Source: JAEYZS01 sp964469265
Lineage (GTDB): Bacteria; Bdellovibrionota; Bdellovibrionia; Bdellovibrionales; JAEYZS01
DNA length: 64,000 bases
NCBI GenBank assembly: GCA_964469265.1
Contig: CAYXYF010000004.1
Location: 1 to 64,000, forward strand
Direction of reading: 5' to 3'
The notes beneath the pieces were generated by a model, which saw only the letters and a list, made by a program, of their open reading frames with translations, made no database searches and was not told the origin of the DNA. Position 1 is the stretch's first letter, and every line of letters starts with the position of its first letter. Positions 26,373-35,401 of this stretch are shown piece after piece. The position numbers were made by a program, and so were the translations under genes.

Positions 26373-28070
26373 ATGAAATTCGTATCTGATCTTAAGAGAT
26401 CCCATTATTGTGGACATTTAAATACTGATCACGATGGACAAGAAGTTGTTCTTATGGGTTGGGTTGACGGTAGACGAGACCACGGCGGATTGGTGTTTGT
26501 CGATCTTAGGGACCGCACAGGTCTTGTGCAGATTGTTTTGAATCCATCTATTCCAGAGATGCAAGCCTCAAAAGATATTCGCGGTGAATTTGTTATTGCA
26601 ATTACGGGCGTGGTGAAAAAACGCCCTGACGGTATGGTAAACAAGAAGTTATCAACTGGTAGTGTTGAGGTTGAATGTCAGCGCTTCGAGGTTCTCAGCG
26701 TAGCAAAGACCACACCGTTTCAAATCTCAGATAAAAATGTGACTGAAAACCTTCGATTAAAATACCGCTATCTTGATCTTCGTTCTGAGAGTCTGCAACA
26801 TAACATTATGATTCGGCATAAGGTCAACCACGTGGTGAGAAACCACCTTAGCGATAATAACTTCTTAGAAATTGAAACTCCGATTCTTTATAAAAGTACA
26901 CCAGAAGGAGCTAGAGATTATCTCGTTCCATCAAGGGTGAGCCCTGGGAAGTTTTACGCCCTTCCGCAATCTCCGCAGACTCTAAAACAGCTTTTGATGA
27001 TTTCAGGTTACGACCGTTACTTTCAAATTGCGAGATGTTTTAGAGATGAAGATCTGCGAGCGGAAAGACAGCCTGAGTTTACGCAAATTGATATTGAGAT
27101 GAGTTTTGTTGATACAGAAGACATCGTCACAATGACTGAGGGGCTTTTCCAAAAAATTTGGAAGCAAGTTAAGAATGTTGAGATCGGCAAGATTCCAAGA
27201 ATGTCGTATCACGAGGCGATGAACCGCTATGGAAATGACAAACCTGATATTCGATTCGGAATGGANNNNNNNNNNNNNNNNNNNNNNNNNNNNNNNNNNN
27301 NNNNNNNNNNNNNNNNNNNNNNNNNNNNNNNNNNNNNNNNNNNNNNNNNNNNNNNNNNNNNNNNNATTGCTGAAGATCAGTTAAAAAAGATTTTTGAAAA
27401 AGCAGGTGGAAAAAACGGCGATATGCTTTTAATTGTTGCCGATAGCTCTGACAATACAGCAAAAGTTCTCTCTCAATTAAGACTTCATCTAGGTGAGGAA
27501 CTCAACCTTATTGATAAGACCAAAGATGCGTTTGTTTGGGTTTTAGGATTCCCGCTTTTTGAGTACGATACGGACAACAAGCGTTGGGCCGCAAAGCACC
27601 ATCCATTTACGTCGCCTGATGAAGCAGGGATGAAGACATTAATGGCTGGTGATGAAAAAAGTTACGGAACAGTTTTAGCAAAGGCCTATGACCTTGTTTG
27701 CAATGGTTATGAATTAGGCGGCGGCAGTATCAGGATCCATAAAGACGAATTGCAATCGGCCATGTTTAAAGCGTTAGGATTGAGTCCAGAAGAGATTCAA
27801 TCAAAGTTTGGTTTCTTTGTAGAGGCTTTATCCTACGGAACTCCTCCTCATGGTGGAATCGCTTTCGGAGTGGACAGAATTTGTATGATCTTGTGCGGAA
27901 CAGAGTCCATTCGTGATGTCATCGCGTTTCCTAAAACTGCAAAGGCATCAGATCTTATGGCAGAAGCCCCCAGCGCGGTGGAACGGGCTCAATTGCTAGA
28001 GTTGGGGATTAGACTTTCACAGGCGGCAGAAGAGTCTTTAAAAAAAGATGAGGTCGATGGAATAATATGA
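26373..28070 (+). CDS. aspS: Aspartyl-tRNA synthetase (interrupted by assembly gap)
   Basis: Class II aspartyl-tRNA synthetase: N-terminal OB-fold (GWVDGRRDHGGLVFVDLRDR), motif 2 (QIARCFRDEDLRAERQPEFTQ-like, at about 216-236) and C-terminal motif 3 (GIAFGVDRICMIL) are present. The bases 27266-27365 are 100 N. The frame is the same on both sides, but compared with E. coli AspRS about 80 residues are expected between the flanking motifs and only 33 codons of N are given. The gap is therefore a placeholder and roughly 250 bases are probably missing. Not a pseudogene on this evidence. The stop overlaps the next start (ATGA). Confidence 0.95.
   Translation: MKFVSDLKRSHYCGHLNTDHDGQEVVLMGWVDGRRDHGGLVFVDLRDRTGLVQIVLNPSIPEMQASKDIRGEFVIAITGVVKKRPDGMVNKKLSTGSVEVECQRFEVLSVAKTTPFQISDKNVTENLRLKYRYLDLRSESLQHNIMIRHKVNHVVRNHLSDNNFLEIETPILYKSTPEGARDYLVPSRVSPGKFYALPQSPQTLKQLLMISGYDRYFQIARCFRDEDLRAERQPEFTQIDIEMSFVDTEDIVTMTEGLFQKIWKQVKNVEIGKIPRMSYHEAMNRYGNDKPDIRFGMXXXXXXXXXXXXXXXXXXXXXXXXXXXXXXXXXXIAEDQLKKIFEKAGGKNGDMLLIVADSSDNTAKVLSQLRLHLGEELNLIDKTKDAFVWVLGFPLFEYDTDNKRWAAKHHPFTSPDEAGMKTLMAGDEKSYGTVLAKAYDLVCNGYELGGGSIRIHKDELQSAMFKALGLSPEEIQSKFGFFVEALSYGTPPHGGIAFGVDRICMILCGTESIRDVIAFPKTAKASDLMAEAPSAVERAQLLELGIRLSQAAEESLKKDEVDGII
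27266..27365. other. Assembly gap (100 N) inside aspS
   Basis: Exactly 100 undetermined bases, a standard scaffold placeholder. It lies in the insertion region between motifs 2 and 3 of aspS; the true missing length should be congruent to 1 modulo 3 if the gene is intact. Confidence 0.98.
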
Positions 28071-28987
28071 AATCTGCAGTAATTATCAATCCTAAAAGTG
28101 CTAGCGGTAACACAGTAAAAATGTGGAGAGACATCCAAGCCTCTATTCAAAGAAGTTTGGGTGAAGTCACAATTCTAATGACCGAATACCCCCATCATGC
28201 CACGGCAATCGCTAAGGACATCGCTGAGAAAAAAGAATATGAATGTCTGATAGTGATGGGGGGCGATGGTAGTATTCATGAAGTCATCAATGGTTTGATC
28301 GACAAAGAAGCTAATGCGATTAATCCGAATTTAAAAGTTGGGATCTTAAATAGCGGCCGCGGGTGTGACTTTATTCGAACGCTCGGTATTCCTGTGATTG
28401 CGGGTGAAGCAGTTTCAAAACTCGTAGAAGGGAAAACAAAAAGGGTCGATGTGGGTCAAATCAAAATTCATAAAAACGGTGCGGTAGAAACACATTATTT
28501 TATTAACTCGTTTTCTTTTGGCTTAGGCGGCGAAGTTGCTCGTAATATTCAAAGAAATGAATCTATGTTTTCGCCGACGACAACTTATTTTATTGCAAGC
28601 ACTCTTGGGTTTTTGAAATCTAAGGCCTTTGAGGTTGAGTTTTCCATAAATGGAGAAAAATCATATAAAAAAGATTGCATGAATATTTTTGTGATGAACG
28701 GAAGGTATTCTGGAGGCGGGATGCATTGGGCGCCGCCTGCAAGACTTGATGATGGGCTGTTGGACCTCGTTGTTATTGAAAAGCTCTCTAAATTTAAATT
28801 AGCAATGGTTACGCCAAAGGTTTACGACGGGACTTTTCTGTCGGTTAAAGAAGTTGAGCACAATCAAGTAAAAAGCGTGAGTATAAAAACACCTAAGGAA
28901 ATGTATCTTGAAATGGATGGTGAAGTGACACAAGCATCTCACATTGAAATCGCCGCCATTCCAAAAGCCATAGAGTTTATCTGTTAA
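28067..28987 (+). CDS. Diacylglycerol kinase-family lipid kinase (YegS/DagK-like)
   Basis: 306 residues. The N-terminal AVIINPKSASGN and the nucleotide-binding MGGDGSIHEVINGL (64-77) define the DAGK catalytic domain; the C-terminal beta-rich domain includes NIFVMNGRYSGGGM and LDDGLLDLVVIEKL. The family phosphorylates diacylglycerol, sphingosine or related lipids with ATP. The substrate cannot be assigned. Four-base ATGA overlap with aspS indicates co-translation. It converges on the FliG-like gene with a four-base overlap. Confidence 0.87.
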   Translation: MKSAVIINPKSASGNTVKMWRDIQASIQRSLGEVTILMTEYPHHATAIAKDIAEKKEYECLIVMGGDGSIHEVINGLIDKEANAINPNLKVGILNSGRGCDFIRTLGIPVIAGEAVSKLVEGKTKRVDVGQIKIHKNGAVETHYFINSFSFGLGGEVARNIQRNESMFSPTTTYFIASTLGFLKSKAFEVEFSINGEKSYKKDCMNIFVMNGRYSGGGMHWAPPARLDDGLLDLVVIEKLSKFKLAMVTPKVYDGTFLSVKEVEHNQVKSVSIKTPKEMYLEMDGEVTQASHIEIAAIPKAIEFIC

Positions 28988-29448
28988 GCAACCTTGAGAT
29001 CTGTAATATCCCAATCTGGCGCGACAACTCTAATGGGGAGTTCGTAATTACGAATCATGCTTCTTACGGTGGTAATAAGTTTGATATTCGCTGCTTCGAT
29101 TTCTTCAGGGCTTATGTCATTTTCTTTTAGCATGGACTCTAGCTCTCGACGCTTTCCGTGTGTAAAGGTCGCCATTGCTTTTTCTATAATTTCAGGGGAC
29201 TGGTTTTGAAGCAAAATCCCCAAAATGCGGGGCTCAAGGCCCTTCATCACGTCACCTAATACTTCAATATCTAAAGAAAAGATTTTTTCAACGGTGAGAA
29301 TTTTTTCTCTTACGAGTTCAGCTGTAGATGGGCTTTCTTGTTCGATAAGTTTTAAAAATTGATCGCGCTTTTTAGGGGGACTAGATTCTACAATTGTAAG
29401 TAACTGTTCAAACCCGCCAAGCTTTTTAAAGCGCAATAACATGGACAT
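28984..29448 (-). CDS. Orphan FliG-like single-domain protein
   Basis: 154 residues without signal or membrane segment. The central-to-C-terminal part (about 45-140) has FliG-like features: a helix-rich stretch with ILTVEKIFSLDIEVLGDVMK, then KGLEPRILGILLQNQSPEII and FTHGKRRELESMLKEND, resembling the FliG C-terminal repeat in which motor-switch residues sit. True FliG is about 330-350 residues, so only one FliG module is present here. A good GGAGGGG precedes the ATG. It lies last in the leftward row after the Tad ATPase and a small protein of unknown function. Role unknown; a modified motor or a gliding/pilus-related adaptor is conceivable. Confidence 0.6.
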   Translation of the reverse strand: MSMLLRFKKLGGFEQLLTIVESSPPKKRDQFLKLIEQESPSTAELVREKILTVEKIFSLDIEVLGDVMKGLEPRILGILLQNQSPEIIEKAMATFTHGKRRELESMLKENDISPEEIEAANIKLITTVRSMIRNYELPIRVVAPDWDITDLKVA

Positions 29449-29496
29449 TATAACCCCTCCAACGTACCACTATTAGTTATACAGAGGAGTCAAATG

Positions 29497-29877
29497 TTAG
29501 ACGTAAATGGAAAGTGATCCGCCTTCCGTGCTACTTTGAGCATCCCCTTTGTCAGCATATATTGTCGGACCACCTTCTTGATTACTAAAGTCTACGATCT
29601 CGTTCTGAATCAAGTTTTGTGGTGATCCTTTAAAACTTAATGTAATCTTATCAATTATTCCTGAGTGGTGAAGTGGCTCATGGAGTACAGAGTTGTTTGC
29701 TTGTGTTGCACGAAACTCTTTGTTTTTTTCTTCTACAATTTTGTCTCGGGCTTCAAATGTTTTCGTTGCTTCACTGACGGGTCTTCCAAAAGATGGTGCG
29801 CCTGATCTTACTGGGCGCTCTTTGCTCATATCCACTTTTGCGTTGGTTGAGCCAACTATGCTGCTAATCTTTTCCAT
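29497..29877 (-). CDS. Small hydrophilic protein, unknown
   Basis: 126 residues, hydrophilic, without signal peptide or membrane segment, with a Lys/Glu-rich helical patch in the middle (ARDKIVEEKNKEFRA) and a Gln/Asn/Gly/Ser-rich end. I chose ATG at 29877 because AGGAGGT sits seven bases upstream; an in-frame GTG two codons earlier overlaps the ribosome binding site. Gaps of 46 and 48 bases to the Tad ATPase and the FliG-like gene suggest one transcript. Not recognised. Confidence 0.55.
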   Translation of the reverse strand: MEKISSIVGSTNAKVDMSKERPVRSGAPSFGRPVSEATKTFEARDKIVEEKNKEFRATQANNSVLHEPLHHSGIIDKITLSFKGSPQNLIQNEIVDFSNQEGGPTIYADKGDAQSSTEGGSLSIYV

Positions 29878-29923
29878 ATGCACCTCCTGTGCTTATAGTT
29901 ATGTATCGGATTGAGACGCTTAA

Positions 29924-31018
29924 TTAATGAGCTTTTTCTAACAAAAATCCGAAGCTCTCCAATCCAGTTAATTTATAAATGTTATTTACGGACCTATGAC
30001 CAGCTTGGGTGCGTTCAAGGCAGATAACATAGTCTAGACTAAAGTATATCAGACGGCGGATGGCTTCTAAACTCCACTGGGGTGCCCCAAGTTGAACAAG
30101 CATCTCAAGCCGGATGAGTGCTTCTTTTGCAGAAACTGCGTGGAGTGTTCCGATGCTTCCTGCATGGCCCGTCGAAAGGGCTAACAATAAATCCTTGGCT
30201 TCTGGGCCTCGGACCTCCCCTAAGATTAGTCGATCGGGTCTCATTCGCAGAGATTCTTTAATAAGATGAGTCAGCTCAATGGGCGGGAGTAAACCCTGGG
30301 AGTCACGCCTTGTGAGAAGTTTTGTGCTCAGATTGTTTGGCACATATAGCTCGGGGGTGTCTTCTATTATTATGGCTCGTTCCGAAGGGTTCATTAATGA
30401 CAAGCAACAATTTAGAAAAGTTGTTTTTCCAGTGCCAGTGGCGCCAATCACTAAAAAGTTTTTTCGTTCTCTAATTGCGGTTTTAACAAAGTTTAACTGT
30501 ACTTCAGATATAGAATTTTTGCTGAGAAGGTCATCTGCGGTCCATCGCTGATCGCGGTGTTTTCTAATGGAGAGAGTGTAGTCCTTTCCTGAAATCGATG
30601 GCGCTACAATGTGGTAACGAAGGTTATCTTTTGCTGTGCAGATAAATGGCTGATCAAAGGTAAGTTGCGTTCTTAGATTTTTACAAAGCCTTTGAACATA
30701 GTTATGGAATGTAGTTTGGCTTAAAAAACAATCAGATGCTTGGTAGAATTGACCGTGCTTTTCATACCAAATGTCTTTCCATGAGTTAATTATGATCTCC
30801 GTAACAAGATCATCTTGAAGAATTTCTTCAAGGGGACCGTTTGTGAAAAACTCATTTCGTACCCTCGTTTTTTCTTCGTCACTGAGCTTGTGGGTTTGTT
30901 CTGACAAAACCCCTTCGATCCGATTTTGATCAGCTTCGATGGATATAAGGTCGATGTTTGAGCTCTCTTTTATTCTTTTGCAAATATCTTGGACAACAAT
31001 TTGAAGGTTGTGACTCAT
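29924..31018 (-). CDS. tadA: Tad/CpaF-family pilus assembly ATPase
   Basis: 364 residues. N-terminal domain (about 1-130), Walker A GATGTGKT (192-199), Walker B region LRMRPDRLILGEVRGPEA, and a His-box-like TGHAGSIGTLHAVSAKEAL identify a type II/IV secretion ATPase of the CpaF/TadA group, which powers assembly and retraction of Flp pili. It acts at the cytoplasmic face of the inner membrane. The start overlaps the end of the secretin gene by four bases (ATGA). Confidence 0.92.
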   Translation of the reverse strand: MSHNLQIVVQDICKRIKESSNIDLISIEADQNRIEGVLSEQTHKLSDEEKTRVRNEFFTNGPLEEILQDDLVTEIIINSWKDIWYEKHGQFYQASDCFLSQTTFHNYVQRLCKNLRTQLTFDQPFICTAKDNLRYHIVAPSISGKDYTLSIRKHRDQRWTADDLLSKNSISEVQLNFVKTAIRERKNFLVIGATGTGKTTFLNCCLSLMNPSERAIIIEDTPELYVPNNLSTKLLTRRDSQGLLPPIELTHLIKESLRMRPDRLILGEVRGPEAKDLLLALSTGHAGSIGTLHAVSAKEALIRLEMLVQLGAPQWSLEAIRRLIYFSLDYVICLERTQAGHRSVNNIYKLTGLESFGFLLEKAH

Positions 31019-32295
31019 TGACGGCTCGTTTCAGTGAGGACTTTTGGTGTCACAAAGATAACAAGATCCGTACGATCATTTCTGAAATCTTCGCTGGAAA
31101 ACAAAAGACCAATGATGGGAATATTTTTAAGAGCTGCAATCCCTTGGTTAGATTGTCCGCTTTGTTCTTTAATAAGTCCCGAAAGCGCAATGGTCTGTGA
31201 TTCTTTAAGATCTAGGTGGCTTTGCACACGATTAACGAGAAGCCCTGGAACACCATCAACGGCTTGAGCTTGATCTAACAAAGAAATTTCCACCGATAAA
31301 GAAAGACTCAGTTTTCCAGATCTATCCGCAAGTGGTTTAAAGGACAAAAGAATCCCATGCTTTTTCCATTGGATGTCGTTGGTTTGAAAATTGATAATCT
31401 TAATCGGAAATTCACCGCCAGCAAGAAAGGTTGCTTCTTTTCCGCTCCGACAACTTAAGTGAGGCTCGGCGATGATCTTTGCGCTGCCATCCTGTTCCAT
31501 GGCGTTTAATGCGACTTCAAAGGTGTTGCCGACAACTTTGTAATTCTCTGAAGGGAGAACTTGAGCGGAGTAAGAATCAGGTAAGCTGATTCCTAGTTTG
31601 CGAAACGAGCTTTTTTTAAGTTCAACCATTTGGACATTAAGATCCACCATGGGCTCTAAGAGAAGAGCGTTTTTATCTTCAGTGATTTTAAAACCCAGAG
31701 GCTCAAGAGTTTTAAGATAACGTTCTTTATAATTTTTTTGATCGGCAGGAATTATTGCTTGAAAATGCGGTTGTAAACTTATTGAAGGAATTGGTATAGA
31801 AGCCTCTGACAAGATACCGTCGATTCTTTTGTTTAACGTCGAGTGATCTTCCTCTGATATCTTAGCTGACATAATCCACCTGAGATTTTCTTCAAGCGAC
31901 AACTGATAGAGGTTTTCCCAATCTTTGTTTCGTAGGAGTTCACCTGAGACAACGGCTCTTCCATTTTGAATAGAAACCGTAAGCCCTCTCATTTGTTTTA
32001 ATGAGGCTTTGATCTTTTTATAGGATTTAATATCTGCATCCCTTGCGACCACAACTTTAAATGTTGCTTTGCCAACTGTGAGGGTGGCCTCGCCCTCTTT
32101 GATTCCAGTGGCAAGGACTTGATGGTTAAACTCCCTTAATTTTAAAATATCGCCGTTGGAGACATGGATTGATGTTTTAGAATTTATGGGTAACGGAACA
32201 GTTCGCCCGATGGGAACTAAAATTTCCTCAGCTTTAAGAGGAAGCATGAGGAATGTGGAAGTAAAGATAAGAATAATGCATTTTAGTGTGTTCAT
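31015..32295 (-). CDS. rcpA: Tad pilus secretin (RcpA/CpaC family)
   Basis: 426 residues. Signal peptide (about 1-22), N-terminal pilus-formation domain (ILVPIGRTVPLPINSKTSIHV and following, about 25-100), a BON-like segment (about 95-140), and the C-terminal secretin domain (about 225-425), with AEPHLSCRSGKEATFLAGGE and LKNIPIIGLLFSSEDFRNDR typical of the secretin family. It forms the outer-membrane channel for the Flp pilus. Coupled to tadA downstream by a four-base overlap. Confidence 0.9.
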   Translation of the reverse strand: MNTLKCIILIFTSTFLMLPLKAEEILVPIGRTVPLPINSKTSIHVSNGDILKLREFNHQVLATGIKEGEATLTVGKATFKVVVARDADIKSYKKIKASLKQMRGLTVSIQNGRAVVSGELLRNKDWENLYQLSLEENLRWIMSAKISEEDHSTLNKRIDGILSEASIPIPSISLQPHFQAIIPADQKNYKERYLKTLEPLGFKITEDKNALLLEPMVDLNVQMVELKKSSFRKLGISLPDSYSAQVLPSENYKVVGNTFEVALNAMEQDGSAKIIAEPHLSCRSGKEATFLAGGEFPIKIINFQTNDIQWKKHGILLSFKPLADRSGKLSLSLSVEISLLDQAQAVDGVPGLLVNRVQSHLDLKESQTIALSGLIKEQSGQSNQGIAALKNIPIIGLLFSSEDFRNDRTDLVIFVTPKVLTETSRQ

Positions 32296-32395
32296 ACAAA
32301 ATGAGTATGCAAAACGATCAGGCCAATGGAAGGGGCATTGTTTTCTTTACATGTCCGAGAGGTTCGGATTTAGGACGCTATGTCCGATTTCTGAA

Positions 32396-33490
32396 TCAAA
32401 TTCGAAAAGTGACGGCGACCTCATTTTTAGAGCTCTCGATCTCTAATTGGGAGTTGAGCCGCCTGAGGTAGGACTGTGAAATGCTAAGACCGAGCCCTAA
32501 ACCTTTTGAGTGATTCATAATGTTCTCATTGAGCGCAAACGGCTTTAAAATCTTATCAATCGTTTCTTTAGAAATTTGTTTTCCCTGATTCTTCACCGTG
32601 AATACAAATTTGTCATCGTCGTCAATAAAAGTTTCAATAATGACGGGACGAGATTTGTCTCCGTGTTGAATAGCGTTTTTTACAATTCGCATTAAGGTAT
32701 TCTCAAGCATTTGCGAATCTGATTCCAAGCTCTTGTTTAAAAGATTTGTGTTGATCTTTACGCTGTGTTCGTCAATGTAAGGTGAGAGTTTTCCGATAAC
32801 CTGATCGATGATTTTTTTGTCTGTGATTTTATTATTTTTCACTTTTGTTTGTTCAAGCTCACTGGATACGAGTTCCAGAGAATCTGTTATGATTTCGTGC
32901 AAGCGTTCAGAGCTCTGCTCCATGCGCAGTAAGTACTTCTTTTGGCTTTCATCGAGTTCTGTCTGCTTGAGAAGTTCTTTATAACTTAAAAGTGTAGTTA
33001 GAGGAGTTTTGAGTTCGTGATTAATGAGAATCATGAACTGACTTTTTGCTTCGTCTAAGGTTTTTAATTCTTTCAGTGCTGTTTGTAGTTCTTGGTTTTT
33101 AATCTTAAGTTCACTCTCAAGTTCGTACTTTTCAACAGCTTGCTCAACAGTGATCTGAAGATCTCGTGTATCCCAAGGTTTTGTAATGTATCGGTACACT
33201 TGGCCGCTATTAATGGCGGCGATGACTGAGTCTAGATCTGTATAACCTGTGAGCAAAATTCGAATGGCATTTGGATGCGTCTTCGTAGATTTCTCTAAAA
33301 ACTCAACTCCAGTCATATCGGGCATCCGCTGATCACTTATGATAACTGAGACACGATTTTGCTCTTTTAGAATATCCAGCGCTTCTGGTCCTGAGTTGCA
33401 TTTGATGATCTCATATTTTTTACGAAATACTCTTTCTAAGGCATCTAGGTTGTCAGATTCGTCATCGATGAACATCAAGGTGTGCTTCAT
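32396..33490 (-). CDS. Soluble receiver-histidine kinase hybrid
   Basis: 364 residues: an N-terminal receiver domain (about 3-120, phosphoacceptor Asp53 in IISDQRMPDM, conserved Lys in YRYITKPWD), a coiled linker, a HisKA dimerisation domain with His158 in NHELKTPLTTLLSY, and a GHKL ATPase domain (IVKNAIQHGD, GLGLGLS). No membrane segment, so it is a cytoplasmic sensor whose input is its own receiver. It heads the leftward row into the secretin and TadA genes (100-base gap) and may control pilus formation (inference). The YRYITKPWD block resembles RpfG-type receivers. Confidence 0.88.
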   Translation of the reverse strand: MKHTLMFIDDESDNLDALERVFRKKYEIIKCNSGPEALDILKEQNRVSVIISDQRMPDMTGVEFLEKSTKTHPNAIRILLTGYTDLDSVIAAINSGQVYRYITKPWDTRDLQITVEQAVEKYELESELKIKNQELQTALKELKTLDEAKSQFMILINHELKTPLTTLLSYKELLKQTELDESQKKYLLRMEQSSERLHEIITDSLELVSSELEQTKVKNNKITDKKIIDQVIGKLSPYIDEHSVKINTNLLNKSLESDSQMLENTLMRIVKNAIQHGDKSRPVIIETFIDDDDKFVFTVKNQGKQISKETIDKILKPFALNENIMNHSKGLGLGLSISQSYLRRLNSQLEIESSKNEVAVTFRI

Positions 33491-33739
33491 AATTATTCTT
33501 TCGGTATTTCAATAAGATACTGAAGTCTTCAGAGGGACCAGAAATCTTTCAAATTGCCACTCTAAAGGTCTTGTATAGGAGCTTTGTCGTTTCAATCGAC
33601 TGTGAAGTGACGGTAAGATGAAATGTAGTACTTTGAGACGTGGGCCTAATCAATGGTCTGGTTTCCTTGGGGATGCTTTAGATGTAACCAGAATAGGACG
33701 AAAAGGTTTTGTAGAAGTATGTCTCAAACAGGAGAAGTC

Positions 33740-35381
33740 ATGAGACTTTTTAAAATTTTTGTTGTTGTCGGCGCTCTAGTAATTCTTTCCCCCAATGTCT
33801 ATGGACAAATGACATTTGGCGGAAGTATGGCGGGTAGTGGAATGTGGGGAGGGATGCAAGCGTGTCCTTATATGCCTGCGGTAATGCCAGGAGTGAGTAC
33901 TGGAAGTAGCAAAGTGGATGCTTTAGAAGCGCAAATTGAAAAATTAAACGAGAGCATTGAAGAATACCAAGAAGAACAATACGAGTTAGCCACTGGAAGC
34001 CATGACATGTTGGGTATAGATCGTCTGCCGTTTAAAGATCATGTGGCAGAAGGCTTAGAGTTTTTTCTGAGCGCTAAGGCGAACAAACAGTATATCAGCT
34101 GTGATGATCACGCTGGATTAGAAAGGCCTGCCCACGGTTTAGTAGCCTTATTACAAGACCTACCTAAAAACGATTATTGTGAAAGCAAAAACGGAGTTAA
34201 CGTATTTAACGTGGACAGAATCTGTAGAACTTCTGTCATCTATACAGAAACTTCAGGAATGTCCCGTAACGTGAAAAACTGCGGACGTTTCCTTGATCGT
34301 CATCACAAATTATCTGAGCGTATTGCACAAGCAGAGAAGAAATTAGAGAAGCTCCAAGATAAATTATATAAAGAACAAGAAAAGCTAGAAGATGCGGAAT
34401 ACAAAGCATGGGAGCGTGGTGGAACAGTAGCAGAAGGACAGTTCTGTTACGGTTGCGTTGTCGGGATGCCTGAACCAGAAGCTCCAGGATGGCAGCAAAT
34501 TTTGGCAGCTGGTACTGTAGACTTACTCAACGCAGGTGTTTGGTACGCAGGTACACGCTATGTTTCCCGTAATAATGCAAAACTTGGATGGGCGACTCCG
34601 CCTTTAGCGATGGGTCTTCCTGGAGCACATGCAACAGCTTCATTATTTTCAAATGCCTATGGCGGTGGAATGGGGGCAGGAGCATGGGGTTGTAGCCCAG
34701 CGATGGGTTACCCAGCGGGTCCTTATGGAGGTTATGGAAGCCCATACGGAAATATTTCTCCTTATGGAATGTGCGGTGGTGCATTTGCAGCTCCATGTGG
34801 TGGTGGCGCCGGATTTGGCGGAATGATTGGAATGGGCGGCGGAATATTTGCGCCTGGTGTAGGAATGGGTGGAATGGCAGGGCCCTGGGGCCATGGCGGT
34901 TTCTATCCTAATCCGTTCGGAATGGGCGGCGGAATGGCTGGCGGAATGGGCGGCNNNNNNNNNNNNNNNNNNNNNNNNNNNNNNNNNNNNNNNNNNNNNN
35001 NNNNNNNNNNNNNNNNNNNNNNNNNNNNNNNNNNNNNNNNNNNNNNNNNNNNNNATGCCTGGAATGATGGGTGGCATGGGTGGTCAATACCAAATGCAGT
35101 TGATGCAAATGCAAATGCAGCAATACCAAGCTTACTATCAAGCTCAACAAAGAGCTTTTCAAAATCAACAAGTGGTTAGTCAGCAAATCTTTGCGCTACA
35201 GTCTGAATATATGCAGATTCAGCAACGGTACCAGTACTTAATGCAGCAACTTTATGGTGGCGGCATGGGTGGTGGACAATTCGGCGGAGGGTTCGGACCA
35301 GGAACTCCGGGATCAGGTCCAGTGCCGATCACAAATCCTCCAGGTGGTGGAATCCCTCCAGGGCCACCGCCAGCGCGATAA
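33740..35381 (+). CDS. Secreted glycine/methionine-rich protein, unknown (gapped)
   Basis: Starts at ATG 33740 (AGGAGAAG upstream) with a signal peptide ending NVYGQ (about residue 22). Then come a coiled-coil segment (LEAQIEKLNESIEEYQEEQY), several cysteines, a second coiled coil (ERIAQAEKKLEKLQDKLYKE) and a Gly/Met/Ala-rich C-terminal half with GGMGG-type repeats, followed after the gap by Gln/Met-rich and Gly/Pro-rich sequence ending PPGPPPAR. Bases 34955-35054 are N. The true downstream frame (stop 35381) differs from the upstream frame across the 100 N, so the real gap length is a multiple of three. An envelope or surface structural protein is likely. It is divergent from the receiver-kinase and near the Tad genes. 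Confidence 0.7.
34955..35054. other. Assembly gap (100 N) in glycine-rich repeat
   Basis: Exactly 100 N in the GGMGG repeat region, where short-read assemblies collapse. True length is unknown; frame considerations require a multiple of three if the gene is intact. Confidence 0.98.
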
Positions 35382-35401
35382 TAAAATAAAAAACTTCAGA
35401 A

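Noticed and set aside
35055..35179. Continuation of the glycine-rich gene in the upstream frame through the N gap to a stop at 35179
   Set aside because: The sequence there is not in character; the frame ending at 35381 has the matching Met/Gln/Gly repeats, so the N run simply has the wrong length.
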